Positions 1 through 8,558 of a DNA stretch of 9,474 nucleotides are shown here, in pieces. This stretch comes from Candidatus Heimdallarchaeota archaeon (GTDB lineage Archaea; Asgardarchaeota; Heimdallarchaeia; Heimdallarchaeales; Kariarchaeaceae): positions 1 through 9,474 of the forward strand of contig JAAFKL010000317.1 in the NCBI GenBank assembly GCA_021399405.1, written 5' to 3'. The translations under genes and the position numbers were made by a program. Every line of letters begins with the position of its first letter. The stretch's first letter is position 1. The notes under the pieces are model-generated. The model saw only the letters and a list, made by a program, of their open reading frames with translations, was not told the origin of the DNA and searched no databases.

Positions 1-3000
1 AACCTTGGACCCTTATCTTCATCAGCTAATGATACCACATTTGATGTAACCGCACCTGGAACAGTGACTGGCCTCACGGCAACGGCTGTTAGTGCATCAC
101 AAATAAACCTTAGTTGGAACGCAAATTCAGAAGCGGATCTACAACTATACATGATATATAGGAATGGATTATGGATTGCAAATACAAGTTTGACAACATT
201 CAGTGATACAGGTCTTAATGAAGGAATAACATACAATTACCAGGTATCTGCAATTGATAGTTCTGAAAATGAGGGTATTTATTCCGCAATAGCTAGTGCA
301 ACAACACTAGACTATACCCCACCTTCTCAAGTAACGGGTCTCACGGTGTCAGCAGTAAGTGGATCACAAATCAATCTCAGTTGGAATGCTAATTCAGAAC
401 CTGATCTGCAAATTTACATGATATATAGGGATAGCGTTTGGATAGCAAATACTAGCTTGACTATCTACAGTGATGTGGGACTTGATAGCGAGACAATGTA
501 TAGTTATTATATCGCAGCAGTGGATAATTCAGAGAACAAGGGTCCCAATTCAGTCACTGTAAGTGATACAACACCTGATGTAACACCACCAAGTCAGGTT
601 TTAGGGTTATCAGCAAACATAATTGGTGAATCACAGATTAACCTTAGTTGGAACGCAAATTCAGAACCGGATCTACAACTTTACATGATATATAGGGATG
701 GGGTATGGATTGCTAATACCAGCCTGACATCGTACAGTGATACCGGTCTTAATGATGGGATAACTTATAATTACCAGGTATCTGCAGTAGATAATTCTGA
801 AAATGAGAGTATTTATTCTGCAATAGCTAGTGCAACAACACCCGACATCACTCCGCCTGCTCAAGTAACAGGTCTTACAGCGACTACTGTAAGTGGATCA
901 CAAATCAATCTCAGTTGGAATGCAAATTCAGAACTTGATCTGCAACTTTATATGATATATAGGGATAGCGTTTGGATCGCAAATACTAGCTTGACTATCT
1001 ACAGTGATGTGGGACTTGATAGCGAGACAATGTACAGTTATTATATCGCAGCAGTGGATAATTCAGAGAACAAGGGTCTCAATTCAGTGACTGTAAGTGA
1101 TACAACACCTGATGTAACGCCACCAAATCAGGTTTTAGGGTTATCAGCAAATACGATAAGTGCATCACAAATAAACCTCAATTGGAATGCAAATTCAGAA
1201 CCGGATCTACAACTATACATGATATATAGGGATGGAGTGTGGATTGCTAATACAAGCCTGACATCGTACAGTGATACCGGTCTTAATGATGGAATTACTT
1301 ACAATTACCAGGTATCTGCAGTTGATATTTCTGAAAATGAGGGCATTTATTCCACAATAGCTAGCGTAACCACACCAGATATCACCCCGCCTGCTCAAGT
1401 AGCAGGTCTCGCGGCGACTGCTGTAAGTGGATCACAAATCAATCTTAGTTGGATAAGTAATAGTGATACTGATATTCAATTATATATGATTTATCGAGAT
1501 GGTACTTGGATAACGAATGAAACTGACACTTCATATATTGATATAGGTCTAGCAGATGGTACTACATATGATTATGGGATATCAGCAGTTGATTCATCAG
1601 AGAATGTGGGTATTTCTTCCTACATCAGTGTTCGTACACTAGATAGTGTTCCGCCTTCCCAAGTCACTGGTTTGCAATCTCAGATAATAAGTGGAACTCA
1701 AATTTATATTAGCTGGGATGCAAGTTCAGAATCAGATTTACTGCTTTACATGATTTATAGAGATGGTTTATGGATAGCTAATGAAACAGGAAATAACCAT
1801 TTAGATTTTGCCTTGAATGATGGTACAACTTACATTTATCAAGTATCTGCTGTTGATACATCGGAGAATGAAGGAATAAAATCATCAACAATTATAGTAA
1901 CTACCCCAGATGTAACACCACCCAATCAAGTAATTGGACTTTCGGCGATGGTGATAAGTGACTCTCAAATCAATCTTAATTGGGATGCAAATTCAGAAGA
2001 GGATTTACAACTCTATATGATTTATCGTAATGGGATCTGGATTGCCAATGAGACAGGTGCATTTTACAGCGATTATGGTCTTGATGATGGGATAACATAC
2101 TATTATCAGGTTTCAGCAGTTGATAAAACAGAGAATGAAGGTTTAAAATCAAGTAATGTAAGTGCCACAACTCCAGATATAACAGCCCCTGAACAGGTGA
2201 CCGGTCTCATCGCAACACCATTTAGTGACTCACAAATTGATTTAAGTTGGGATGCAAATTCAGAACCAGATTTACAACATTACATGGTTTATCAAAATGG
2301 ATTATGGATCGCCAATACATCTTTGAATTTTTATGCAGATATTGGACTTAATTTTAATACGAAATATACTTATCTCATAATTGCAGTTGATAAATCTGGT
2401 AATATTGGTATTCAATCAGAACTTGTTACTGCTACTACCTACCCTCGAACAATAGAATTTTCAATTACAGATATCTCTGATTTAACTGTTCTTATCGATG
2501 ATGAATTTGTATTAGAATGGAAAATAACTGGTTATGGAGGGCAATATGATATAACTTTGGATGGGATCGCTGTTCAGTCAGCCGATTGGGTTGATGGTGA
2601 AGTCATTAAATTTAAAGGTAGTTTCAATTCTGCAGGAAATTATGTTATTAAAATAATTATAATCGAAAGTGAAACTAATCTGGTTATGACTGACATAATC
2701 AATATTGAAGTAATCCTTTTTGAGATAGTTGATTATTCTCCAATCATGATAATAGGATTAGAGGGAAATCAAGTGACTTCTGTTGATTTCACATGGACAT
2801 ACCGTTCAGGAATAGACTTCACATATGAAATAATTAATGAGAAGGGTGAGGTTATAAGCAATAATTATGCACATAAAGGTGAAAGCCAAATTGTATATAC
2901 CATGTCATTCAACTATGAAAATGAAGGCAATAAATACGAAATTGTGCTAGTTATTGACCTAAAAAATGGTTTAATATTCGAAAGTACTATTGTATATATT

Positions 3001-3468
3001 GTAACAGATCAAATACTTGATATCTCAACAAGCATTAATGACAAAGAACAACAGTTTATAGTGACAATGAACTCGTTAATTGAGTATGAAATCAAATTTA
3101 GGGTAACAATAAAGTGGGACACATCAATAGAAGGTTTTGACCTAAAATTAAATGATGCATCATTTAATCCAACTTATGATGAAGGATTTCTCTCATTTGA
3201 AGTTACATTATTTAAATATCAATCTGATTTAACCATAGTATTTGATTATGTGCAAGAGAATGAAGAAGAAGTTCCAATAAATGTACGAGTGGATGGATAT
3301 ATATTGTCAAATGAAAAATATTCTATCTATGGTGCTGAAAAATTAATTTTGGATTTTGATCACCAAATTCCTACAGCAAGTGATAGTGAATTTCTACCAT
3401 TTAACCTATATTTTTCATTATTTGCCTTAATATCATTAATAACCCTTATCAAATATCGGAAGAAATAA
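1..3468 (+). CDS. Large FN3-repeat cell-surface protein with C-terminal membrane anchor (5' partial)
   Basis: The reading frame is open from base 1 with no start, so the N-terminus lies outside; 1155 codons are visible. A GTG at 64 is an internal Val in the linker between repeats, not a start. Residues 1-21 finish one FN3 domain. Residues 22 to about 814 are nine FN3 domains, each with a core like INLSW, a YMIYR strand, a WIAN turn and a Y.Y.vsAVD strand followed by a TPP linker. Residues about 815-907 form an Ig-like beta domain, and two further beta-rich segments (about 908-1005 and 1006-1120) are not recognised. A hydrophobic helix at about 1132-1151 followed by KYRKK is a C-terminal anchor, placing the repeats outside the cell. 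No cysteine is visible. FN3 arrays of this kind generally serve adhesion or protein-protein contact; no enzymatic domain is seen. The likely role, surface adhesion or a cell-envelope layer, is inferred. Confidence 0.88.
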   Translation, partial: NLGPLSSSANDTTFDVTAPGTVTGLTATAVSASQINLSWNANSEADLQLYMIYRNGLWIANTSLTTFSDTGLNEGITYNYQVSAIDSSENEGIYSAIASATTLDYTPPSQVTGLTVSAVSGSQINLSWNANSEPDLQIYMIYRDSVWIANTSLTIYSDVGLDSETMYSYYIAAVDNSENKGPNSVTVSDTTPDVTPPSQVLGLSANIIGESQINLSWNANSEPDLQLYMIYRDGVWIANTSLTSYSDTGLNDGITYNYQVSAVDNSENESIYSAIASATTPDITPPAQVTGLTATTVSGSQINLSWNANSELDLQLYMIYRDSVWIANTSLTIYSDVGLDSETMYSYYIAAVDNSENKGLNSVTVSDTTPDVTPPNQVLGLSANTISASQINLNWNANSEPDLQLYMIYRDGVWIANTSLTSYSDTGLNDGITYNYQVSAVDISENEGIYSTIASVTTPDITPPAQVAGLAATAVSGSQINLSWISNSDTDIQLYMIYRDGTWITNETDTSYIDIGLADGTTYDYGISAVDSSENVGISSYISVRTLDSVPPSQVTGLQSQIISGTQIYISWDASSESDLLLYMIYRDGLWIANETGNNHLDFALNDGTTYIYQVSAVDTSENEGIKSSTIIVTTPDVTPPNQVIGLSAMVISDSQINLNWDANSEEDLQLYMIYRNGIWIANETGAFYSDYGLDDGITYYYQVSAVDKTENEGLKSSNVSATTPDITAPEQVTGLIATPFSDSQIDLSWDANSEPDLQHYMVYQNGLWIANTSLNFYADIGLNFNTKYTYLIIAVDKSGNIGIQSELVTATTYPRTIEFSITDISDLTVLIDDEFVLEWKITGYGGQYDITLDGIAVQSADWVDGEVIKFKGSFNSAGNYVIKIIIIESETNLVMTDIINIEVILFEIVDYSPIMIIGLEGNQVTSVDFTWTYRSGIDFTYEIINEKGEVISNNYAHKGESQIVYTMSFNYENEGNKYEIVLVIDLKNGLIFESTIVYIVTDQILDISTSINDKEQQFIVTMNSLIEYEIKFRVTIKWDTSIEGFDLKLNDASFNPTYDEGFLSFEVTLFKYQSDLTIVFDYVQENEEEVPINVRVDGYILSNEKYSIYGAEKLILDFDHQIPTASDSEFLPFNLYFSLFALISLITLIKYRKK
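64..2445 (+). repeat. Tandem array of nine FN3-coding repeats, 267-base period
   Basis: Equivalent codons of the inter-domain linker fall at 64, 331, 598, 865, 1132, 1399, 1663, 1930 and 2197. The spacing is 267 bases except for one 264-base unit (1399-1662). Units 1, 3 and 5 form one subtype (DGITYNYQVSAVD-like) and units 2 and 4 another (DSETMYSYYIAAVD-like). Units 6-9 are more diverged at the DNA level. Units 2 and 4 differ at about 18 of 267 positions by hand count, pointing to duplication of a two-domain block or later gene conversion. Confidence 0.92.
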
Positions 3469-3470
3469 TC

Positions 3471-3500
3471 CAAGTTGAAATTGCTTTTTAATTGAACTTG
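3471..3500 (+). terminator. Possible hairpin with oligo-T loop after the FN3 gene
   Basis: Immediately after the TAA stop, CAAGTT (3471-3476) can pair with AACTTG (3495-3500). A few weaker inner A-T pairs follow and a TTTTT run lies in the loop (3484-3488). Archaeal termination mostly needs oligo-T tracts, so the T run may be the working part. The stem is short and imperfect. Confidence 0.35.
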
Positions 3501-3549
3501 ATTACAAAAAATAATTGATTTGAATAATTACATGAAATAATTTAATTAG

Positions 3550-3558
3550 TATATATTT
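3550..3558 (+). promoter_or_regulatory. Archaeal TATA-like box upstream of the SBBP-repeat gene
   Basis: TATATATTT sits in the AT-rich gap between the two surface-protein genes. Archaeal TATA boxes lie about 25-30 bases before transcription starts, which would place the start near 3578-3582 and give a short leader to the ATG at 3601. The whole gap is AT-rich, so chance occurrence is possible. If real, the second surface gene has its own promoter and is not simply cotranscribed with the first. Confidence 0.35.
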
Positions 3559-3600
3559 CATCATTCATGCGAAGGTTTTATTGATTGTTTGAAAATTGAT

Positions 3601-6600
3601 ATGATGACAAGTAAAATGAAAATAAAACTAATCGGTATTTCATTTATACTTGGATTAACAATGATTTTAGTGAGCATTCCCTGCATAGATGGTAATGTTA
3701 CATTGATTAGAAGTACAATTGGGGTGTATAATCAGAATACAATTATCTCTGATCAGGAGAGTGAAATATCACTCTTACCTATTACAATGGAACAAAACTA
3801 TGAGAGAAATTTCATAATTCAATCTGTACAGTATTGGAATAATTTTTACTTCTCAGGTAATTACATAGATCAAAATAATTCCACAGGGTTTGAAGATATA
3901 TTTATTGGTAAAATCATACCTGAATCTTTTGCAACTGAATTAATCGTTACATTCGGAGGAATGTCTAGAGATATCTCCTTGGATATGGTCATAGATACTC
4001 ATGGAAATATCGTAATTGTTGGACTGACGTATTCAAATGATCTACCAGTAACGTCCAATAATTTAAAAATAGGTACTGAGACTTTATTCTTGGCTAAATT
4101 TAATAATACGGGTCAACTAATTTTCAGCACTTATTTTGGTACAGGCATGGAATATAATCCTACCATAGCCATAGACAAAAATGATAATATCTACCTTGGT
4201 TCTGTTACTAAATCATCTGACTATCCATTACTCAATGAAATTGATGATTCATTAAATGGGATCACAGATATTGGTTTTTCAAAATTTACACCTGATGGTG
4301 AATTATTATACAGTACATATATTGGTGGAGGTTTAGTTGAAGAAAGCCCTTCAATTGCAATTGATAATCAAAATAATGTTATGCTAGCCTTTTCCACCTT
4401 TTCTCAAGATGTAACAACGCAAAATGCAATATATGCAAGCAACCAAGGGGCTTCTGATTATTTCATATCAAAATATACACCATCTGGAAATTTGTTATAT
4501 GCGACATACCTTGGCGGATCAAGCAGTGATCTTAATCCTTCTATTGATGTGGATGTATTAAACAATGTTTACATAACAGGATCAACTAGTTCTTCTGATT
4601 TTCCAACATTGGATTCTAATCTTATATCATTTTCAGGTGGATATGACATTAGTCTCTCAAAATTAGCTCCAACTGGATATCTGATTAATAGTAGCATCAT
4701 TGGTGGTGGAGGTGCAGAAGAGGATCCAAAATTAGAAATTAAGGATGAAAATATATTATTAGTTGCAGAAACCAAGTCTGTTGATTTTCCAATAATTGGA
4801 GGTTATGATGATACTTTGAATGGGGATTCTGACTTCATAATGATTAGATTCAACCTTCATAGTAAACTTATGGCAAGCTCATATCTTGGAGGTTCAGATT
4901 TTGAGTTTTATCCCAAACTAACAGCATATAATAATGACGCGTTTCTTGTATATGGAAGATCTTTGTCTCTTGACTATCCTACTACGTTTAATAACGAATT
5001 AATTACAGCAGAAAGGAATGTAATTACTCTTATTATGGATGATACAACTATTGTATCAAGCAAAGTATTATCAGGAGAGGACATTGTTCACACAACAGAT
5101 ATTACATATGATAATTCAGGAAATATAATCCAAATTGGAACCACCTCATCTAATTATAAATTAATCCGCTCAGATAACCCTTTAAACAATTTTAATGGAT
5201 ATCTTGATGTTTATATAACAAAATCATATCCCAATGGAACTGAAATATGGACAAAATATATTGGAGGAAGGAAAAGTGAAGATCTTGTGAAGATGGTCAT
5301 AGATTCAGAAAATAACATAATTGCTATAGGTGTAACCTACTCAAATGATTTTCCGGTTCTAAATTATTTTGATGGAATATCAGATGGTCTTTTTTCTGAC
5401 TTTTTTGTTATGAAAATTTCAGAAAATGGGACTTCTCTATTTAGCACTTATCTGAAAGGGTCTTGGTATGAAAACAGTCCTTCAGTCACAATAGACACCA
5501 AAGATAATATTATTATTGCAGGGACTACATTTTCAGATGATTTTCCGATCTTAAACGCCCAGGATAACCAAATGGATGGAATTTCAGATTTAATCTTATC
5601 TAAATTTGATAAATATGGGAATTTGATTTTTAGCACATATTTTGGTGGTAGTAGTGCAGAAGATAATGCACAATTAATTACTGACAATGAAGATAACATT
5701 TATCTCACTGGTAATACAACCTCGATCGATCTCAATGTTACCAATGGTGAATACTCAAACTATAATGGTGGTGGTGATGCCTTTATAGCTAAATTTAACA
5801 AATTGGGAGAATTAATTTCAAATACTTACTTTGGTGGCTCCGGAATGGATAATATTGTATCCATTGCCTTAAACTCAGAAAATGAAGTCGTATTTTCTGG
5901 TACAACTGCTTCTGAAAATTTTCCCATCAAAGATGCAGCATTTTCAACAATTTCCGGTGGTTTTGATATATTTTTATCAAAATTATATTCTTCTGGTCAG
6001 CTTCAATGGAGCACATTTCTTGGAGGTTCAAATAATGATTTTGCTACCCAAGTTATCATAATCAACAATGATCAAATTGTATTAGGAGGAAATACACATT
6101 CCAGTGATTTCCCAACTGTTAATGCTCAGGGTTCTAATTATAATGGAAATCAAGATATGGTGTTTACTATATTCAACCTGAATGGAAATTATATATTCGG
6201 CTCGTTACTTGGAGGAGAAAACCGAGATTCTTTAAATAATATTGCATTTTCGGGAATCGATTTATTTGTTATTTCAGGAAAAACTGAATCTATTAATTTA
6301 CCACTCTCTGAAGCGAAAGCACCAGGTGTATCACAATTTACATCAATAATATATATTGGTGATCCTGATTCTGATCAAGACAACCTAACCTACTTTGAGG
6401 AATATCATTTAGGTACAGATCCTCAAAATAATGATACTGATAAAGATGGCATGGATGATGGATGGGAGGTTTTGTACAAGCTTAACCCATTAATGGATGA
6501 TTCATCAAATGATGATGATAATGATGGATTAATTAATCTGGAAGAATATCGATTATCAACTAATCCCAAAATAAGTGATACTGACGATGATGGAATTCCA

Positions 6601-6981
6601 GATGGGTGGGAGGCAGAATATGGTCTTAATCCCTTAATTGATGACGCTTCAGTTGATTTGGATGAAGATGGTTTAAACAATTTAAATGAATACTCACAAA
6701 AAACGGATCCTACAAACAAAGATACAGATGAAGACGGAATGCCTGACGGTTGGGAGGTTGAACATGGATTAGATCCATTACAAGATGATTCGGATGAAGA
6801 TCCAGATGAAGATGGCATTATTAATATTGATGAATATAGAAACAATGGTAATCCAAACGAACCTGATAAATCAAATATCGAAATATGGAATTACATTATA
6901 CCGATTTTTATTACAATAATTGCATCCATGCTATTGTGGTTATTAGAGGTTAAATTTAAAATATTTTCCAAAATAATCTAA
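3601..6981 (+). CDS. SBBP beta-propeller surface protein with calcium-binding stalk and C-terminal anchor
   Basis: About 1126 residues from the ATG at 3601. A TTG at 3589 would add four residues, and ATGs at 3604 and 3616 are alternatives; no strong ribosome site decides. Residues 6-29 form a signal peptide (basic MKIKL, then a hydrophobic stretch). Residues about 45-918 are SBBP-type propeller blades: D...NI...G.T.S.DFP, then G..D.f.sKf...G.l.fSTYlGG. About 14 blades can be counted, the first and several middle ones degenerate. Residues 921 to about 1090 carry acidic thrombospondin-3-like repeats: DTDKDGMDDGWEV, DTDDDGIPDGWEA and DTDEDGMPDGWEV, alternating with D.DGL.N..EY loops, which should bind calcium. 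A transmembrane helix at about 1095-1116 and a basic tail anchor it. The only cysteine seen is near the signal peptide end. It lies 132 bases after the FN3 gene on the same strand and probably acts with it at the cell surface; ligand unknown. Confidence 0.9.
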   Translation: MMTSKMKIKLIGISFILGLTMILVSIPCIDGNVTLIRSTIGVYNQNTIISDQESEISLLPITMEQNYERNFIIQSVQYWNNFYFSGNYIDQNNSTGFEDIFIGKIIPESFATELIVTFGGMSRDISLDMVIDTHGNIVIVGLTYSNDLPVTSNNLKIGTETLFLAKFNNTGQLIFSTYFGTGMEYNPTIAIDKNDNIYLGSVTKSSDYPLLNEIDDSLNGITDIGFSKFTPDGELLYSTYIGGGLVEESPSIAIDNQNNVMLAFSTFSQDVTTQNAIYASNQGASDYFISKYTPSGNLLYATYLGGSSSDLNPSIDVDVLNNVYITGSTSSSDFPTLDSNLISFSGGYDISLSKLAPTGYLINSSIIGGGGAEEDPKLEIKDENILLVAETKSVDFPIIGGYDDTLNGDSDFIMIRFNLHSKLMASSYLGGSDFEFYPKLTAYNNDAFLVYGRSLSLDYPTTFNNELITAERNVITLIMDDTTIVSSKVLSGEDIVHTTDITYDNSGNIIQIGTTSSNYKLIRSDNPLNNFNGYLDVYITKSYPNGTEIWTKYIGGRKSEDLVKMVIDSENNIIAIGVTYSNDFPVLNYFDGISDGLFSDFFVMKISENGTSLFSTYLKGSWYENSPSVTIDTKDNIIIAGTTFSDDFPILNAQDNQMDGISDLILSKFDKYGNLIFSTYFGGSSAEDNAQLITDNEDNIYLTGNTTSIDLNVTNGEYSNYNGGGDAFIAKFNKLGELISNTYFGGSGMDNIVSIALNSENEVVFSGTTASENFPIKDAAFSTISGGFDIFLSKLYSSGQLQWSTFLGGSNNDFATQVIIINNDQIVLGGNTHSSDFPTVNAQGSNYNGNQDMVFTIFNLNGNYIFGSLLGGENRDSLNNIAFSGIDLFVISGKTESINLPLSEAKAPGVSQFTSIIYIGDPDSDQDNLTYFEEYHLGTDPQNNDTDKDGMDDGWEVLYKLNPLMDDSSNDDDNDGLINLEEYRLSTNPKISDTDDDGIPDGWEAEYGLNPLIDDASVDLDEDGLNNLNEYSQKTDPTNKDTDEDGMPDGWEVEHGLDPLQDDSDEDPDEDGIINIDEYRNNGNPNEPDKSNIEIWNYIIPIFITIIASMLLWLLEVKFKIFSKII
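3811..6357 (+). repeat. About 14 SBBP-type beta-propeller blades (protein-level repeats)
   Basis: Blade-end motifs related to STYLGG can be followed in order: VTFGG, STYFGT, STYIGG, ATYLGG, SSIIGG, SSYLGG, SKVLSG, TKYIGG, STYLKG, STYFGG, NTYFGG, STFLGG, GSLLGG and a final IIYIGD. That gives 13 intervals plus a degenerate N-terminal blade. The blades are much more diverged in DNA than the FN3 units of the neighbouring gene, so this is an older array. Fourteen would fit two seven-bladed propellers, but the fold count is inferred. Confidence 0.75.
6361..6858 (+). repeat. Acidic calcium-binding (thrombospondin-3-like) repeats
   Basis: Three DTD.DG..DGWE units at about 6436, 6580 and 6724 alternate with D.D.DGL.N..EY loops. 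They form a stalk between the propellers and the C-terminal helix. The spacing of Asp at alternate positions is the usual calcium-loop pattern. Adjacent units begin about 144 bases (48 residues) apart. Confidence 0.85.
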
Positions 6982-7010
6982 ATGCTTTGTAAATTAACTG
7001 CTTTACACAC

Positions 7011-8558
7011 TCATATATTTTTACTCGAATTATCAGATCGTTTTATAAAACTTGAAAGTTGGACAATTAGAAATAGTGAAAATAATATTATTAATATTGA
7101 TGTTTTTTCACTATTCGATATTTCTATATCAACATCGAATATATCTCCACCCAGTAGACCAGAGGACCTAATTAAATTGAAAATTGCATAACCCGTGGCA
7201 TATATCATCCCTAGGACAGAATAAAACTCTTTGATTTTGCGAAAGTCACTAGAGGGAATTAAACCTTGTCTTTCTATTTTAAATTTTGTTTCTTTAAGAT
7301 GATTTTGCAATTCGATTATCGTAGTGATTTTTTCAATATCTTTATTGATTTCATCATCTAATTTCAATTTATTTAATCTAATTATTCTTTCATTTAATGA
7401 TTTGATCATTATCTCTTTGACATCATGGTACTGATTAGTTATTTGTAGCATTTGAATAAATTCAATTATCAAGTAAATAATGGATTGAAGTAAGATCAGA
7501 AGTAGTACGATTGTGAAAATTGCTCTTAAGAGTGGTCTTAATCCGATATAGGAATTAATAATTGTATAAGCAAGTAAATTAATTACATAAAGAACCTGAG
7601 TTATATAAAAAAGAATATTGATTGAAAATAGAGATATTGTCTTGAATGAATAATCGACAGCCCTTATTTTGTAATTATTTATTCCAAACTCATTAATACT
7701 CCACTCAAGATACCTATTGGGATAATTATTCATGAAAGTATAAACATAGCTTTTTTTACTTGAATCAAAAGATTTCCCAATAATTGGATATTGGTATATT
7801 TTTCTAAATGCAAAAGAACCGTATTTGGATAAATTAATAATTCGTTTATTGCTTTGTTTTATTTGTTGTACTTCTAATAACTCCTTTCTTGGTTCTTCAA
7901 CTGTCTGATATAACTCATATATATTTTTTTCATAAGGAATTAATTTATTTTCTTTATTCCCAATTGCTCTTTGATATATTTCATCGGTTTCTGTAAGGAG
8001 GATAATAAACCCAATTATTACAAAACTGCTAAAGAAAATATTTTTTTGATCTGGCTGATCCCATATCGGCTTATCTATTAATGCAAGTATATATGATTGA
8101 AAGGAATTAACGAAACCCAAAGATATTAAGAAAAAGGCTAGTACAGTCTTTAAAGCCAAATCAAAATAAAGTATGAAATTATTTTTTTTGTATGGTTTTT
8201 GAAATGGAAGGCGTTTCTTCCTATTAAAAATAGATAAAAACATCTCAATAATTTCTTGAAGCCTTAAGTGCTGAAAAATAAAAATCAATATAATAAAAAT
8301 TGTTACTTGATTAACTATGTAATATCCATAAAAGTAGATATCATCTATATTAATTAATATTAAACATAATATAAACAGGGTGAGTTTAGAAAATGTGCTA
8401 GTAATTAATTTAAAGTCTGTAATATGCGGAATTTTTTTTGAATTGAATTTTTCAGCCTCTATTTCATAATATGAGATCTCTTTTTTCAAATTTGAAATAT
8501 CAATTGTATCAACCACCTCTTGAATGATTTTATTAAAATTATTTGAATTCTCAATCAT
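7011..8558 (-). CDS. Orphan polytopic membrane protein, about 515 residues
   Basis: I do not recognise this protein. The ATG at 8558 is preferred because it overlaps the stop of the small ORF upstream as ATGA; a TTG at 8576 in the same frame would add six residues, and GGAGG lies only two bases before the ATG. Numbered from the TTG, hydrophobic helices lie at about 62-78, 86-104, 138-157, 180-195, 315-341, 349-374, 452-470 and 492-511. Between helices 4 and 5 is a hydrophilic loop of about 120 residues, and between 6 and 7 a charged, probably coiled-coil stretch (about 385-437) rich in Lys, Glu and Leu. The N-terminal 60 residues are also helical and charged. There is no clear transporter, protease, kinase or glycosyltransferase motif. 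It is convergent with the SBBP gene, whose stop is 29 bases away. No cysteine clusters or metal sites are evident. Confidence 0.85.
   Translation of the reverse strand: MIENSNNFNKIIQEVVDTIDISNLKKEISYYEIEAEKFNSKKIPHITDFKLITSTFSKLTLFILCLILINIDDIYFYGYYIVNQVTIFIILIFIFQHLRLQEIIEMFLSIFNRKKRLPFQKPYKKNNFILYFDLALKTVLAFFLISLGFVNSFQSYILALIDKPIWDQPDQKNIFFSSFVIIGFIILLTETDEIYQRAIGNKENKLIPYEKNIYELYQTVEEPRKELLEVQQIKQSNKRIINLSKYGSFAFRKIYQYPIIGKSFDSSKKSYVYTFMNNYPNRYLEWSINEFGINNYKIRAVDYSFKTISLFSINILFYITQVLYVINLLAYTIINSYIGLRPLLRAIFTIVLLLILLQSIIYLIIEFIQMLQITNQYHDVKEIMIKSLNERIIRLNKLKLDDEINKDIEKITTIIELQNHLKETKFKIERQGLIPSSDFRKIKEFYSVLGMIYATGYAIFNLIRSSGLLGGDIFDVDIEISNSEKTSILIILFSLFLIVQLSSFIKRSDNSSKNI

Noticed and set aside
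673..1398. Minus-strand ORFs at 673-864 and 1213-1398 with similar proteins
   Set aside because: They are antisense to equivalent positions of two FN3 repeats; their similarity is explained by the repeat DNA, and the plus frame has clear domain structure.
1976..2170. Minus-strand ORF of 64 codons
   Set aside because: Antisense to FN3 unit 8, with no recognisable features.
64..2445. Regular long repeats as a possible CRISPR or diversity-generating array
   Set aside because: Repeats are translated, in frame and 267 bases long, with codon-style divergence; there are no spacers, template repeat or reverse transcriptase.
3469..3600. Small gene or RNA in the gap between the two surface-protein genes
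   Set aside because: The stretch is short and AT-rich, with no ORF of note and no stable folded RNA beyond a weak hairpin.
3601..3705. Lipobox for lipoprotein processing around SIPC in the SBBP protein
   Set aside because: The residues before Cys (SIP) do not fit the usual lipobox, and the protein already has a C-terminal transmembrane anchor.
4569..5699. Minus-strand ORFs at 4569-4775 and 5448-5699
   Set aside because: Antisense to the SBBP blades; composition reflects the complement of the coding strand.
6423..6845. 140-codon Ser/Pro-rich minus-strand ORF
   Set aside because: It mirrors the acidic calcium repeats (GAT codons read as ATC/TCA/CAT on the other strand); low complexity and no independent signal.
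6982..7191. Plus-strand 69-codon ORF directly after the SBBP gene stop
   Set aside because: It lies almost entirely antisense to the C-terminus of the membrane protein, whose own frame is long and has clear helices.
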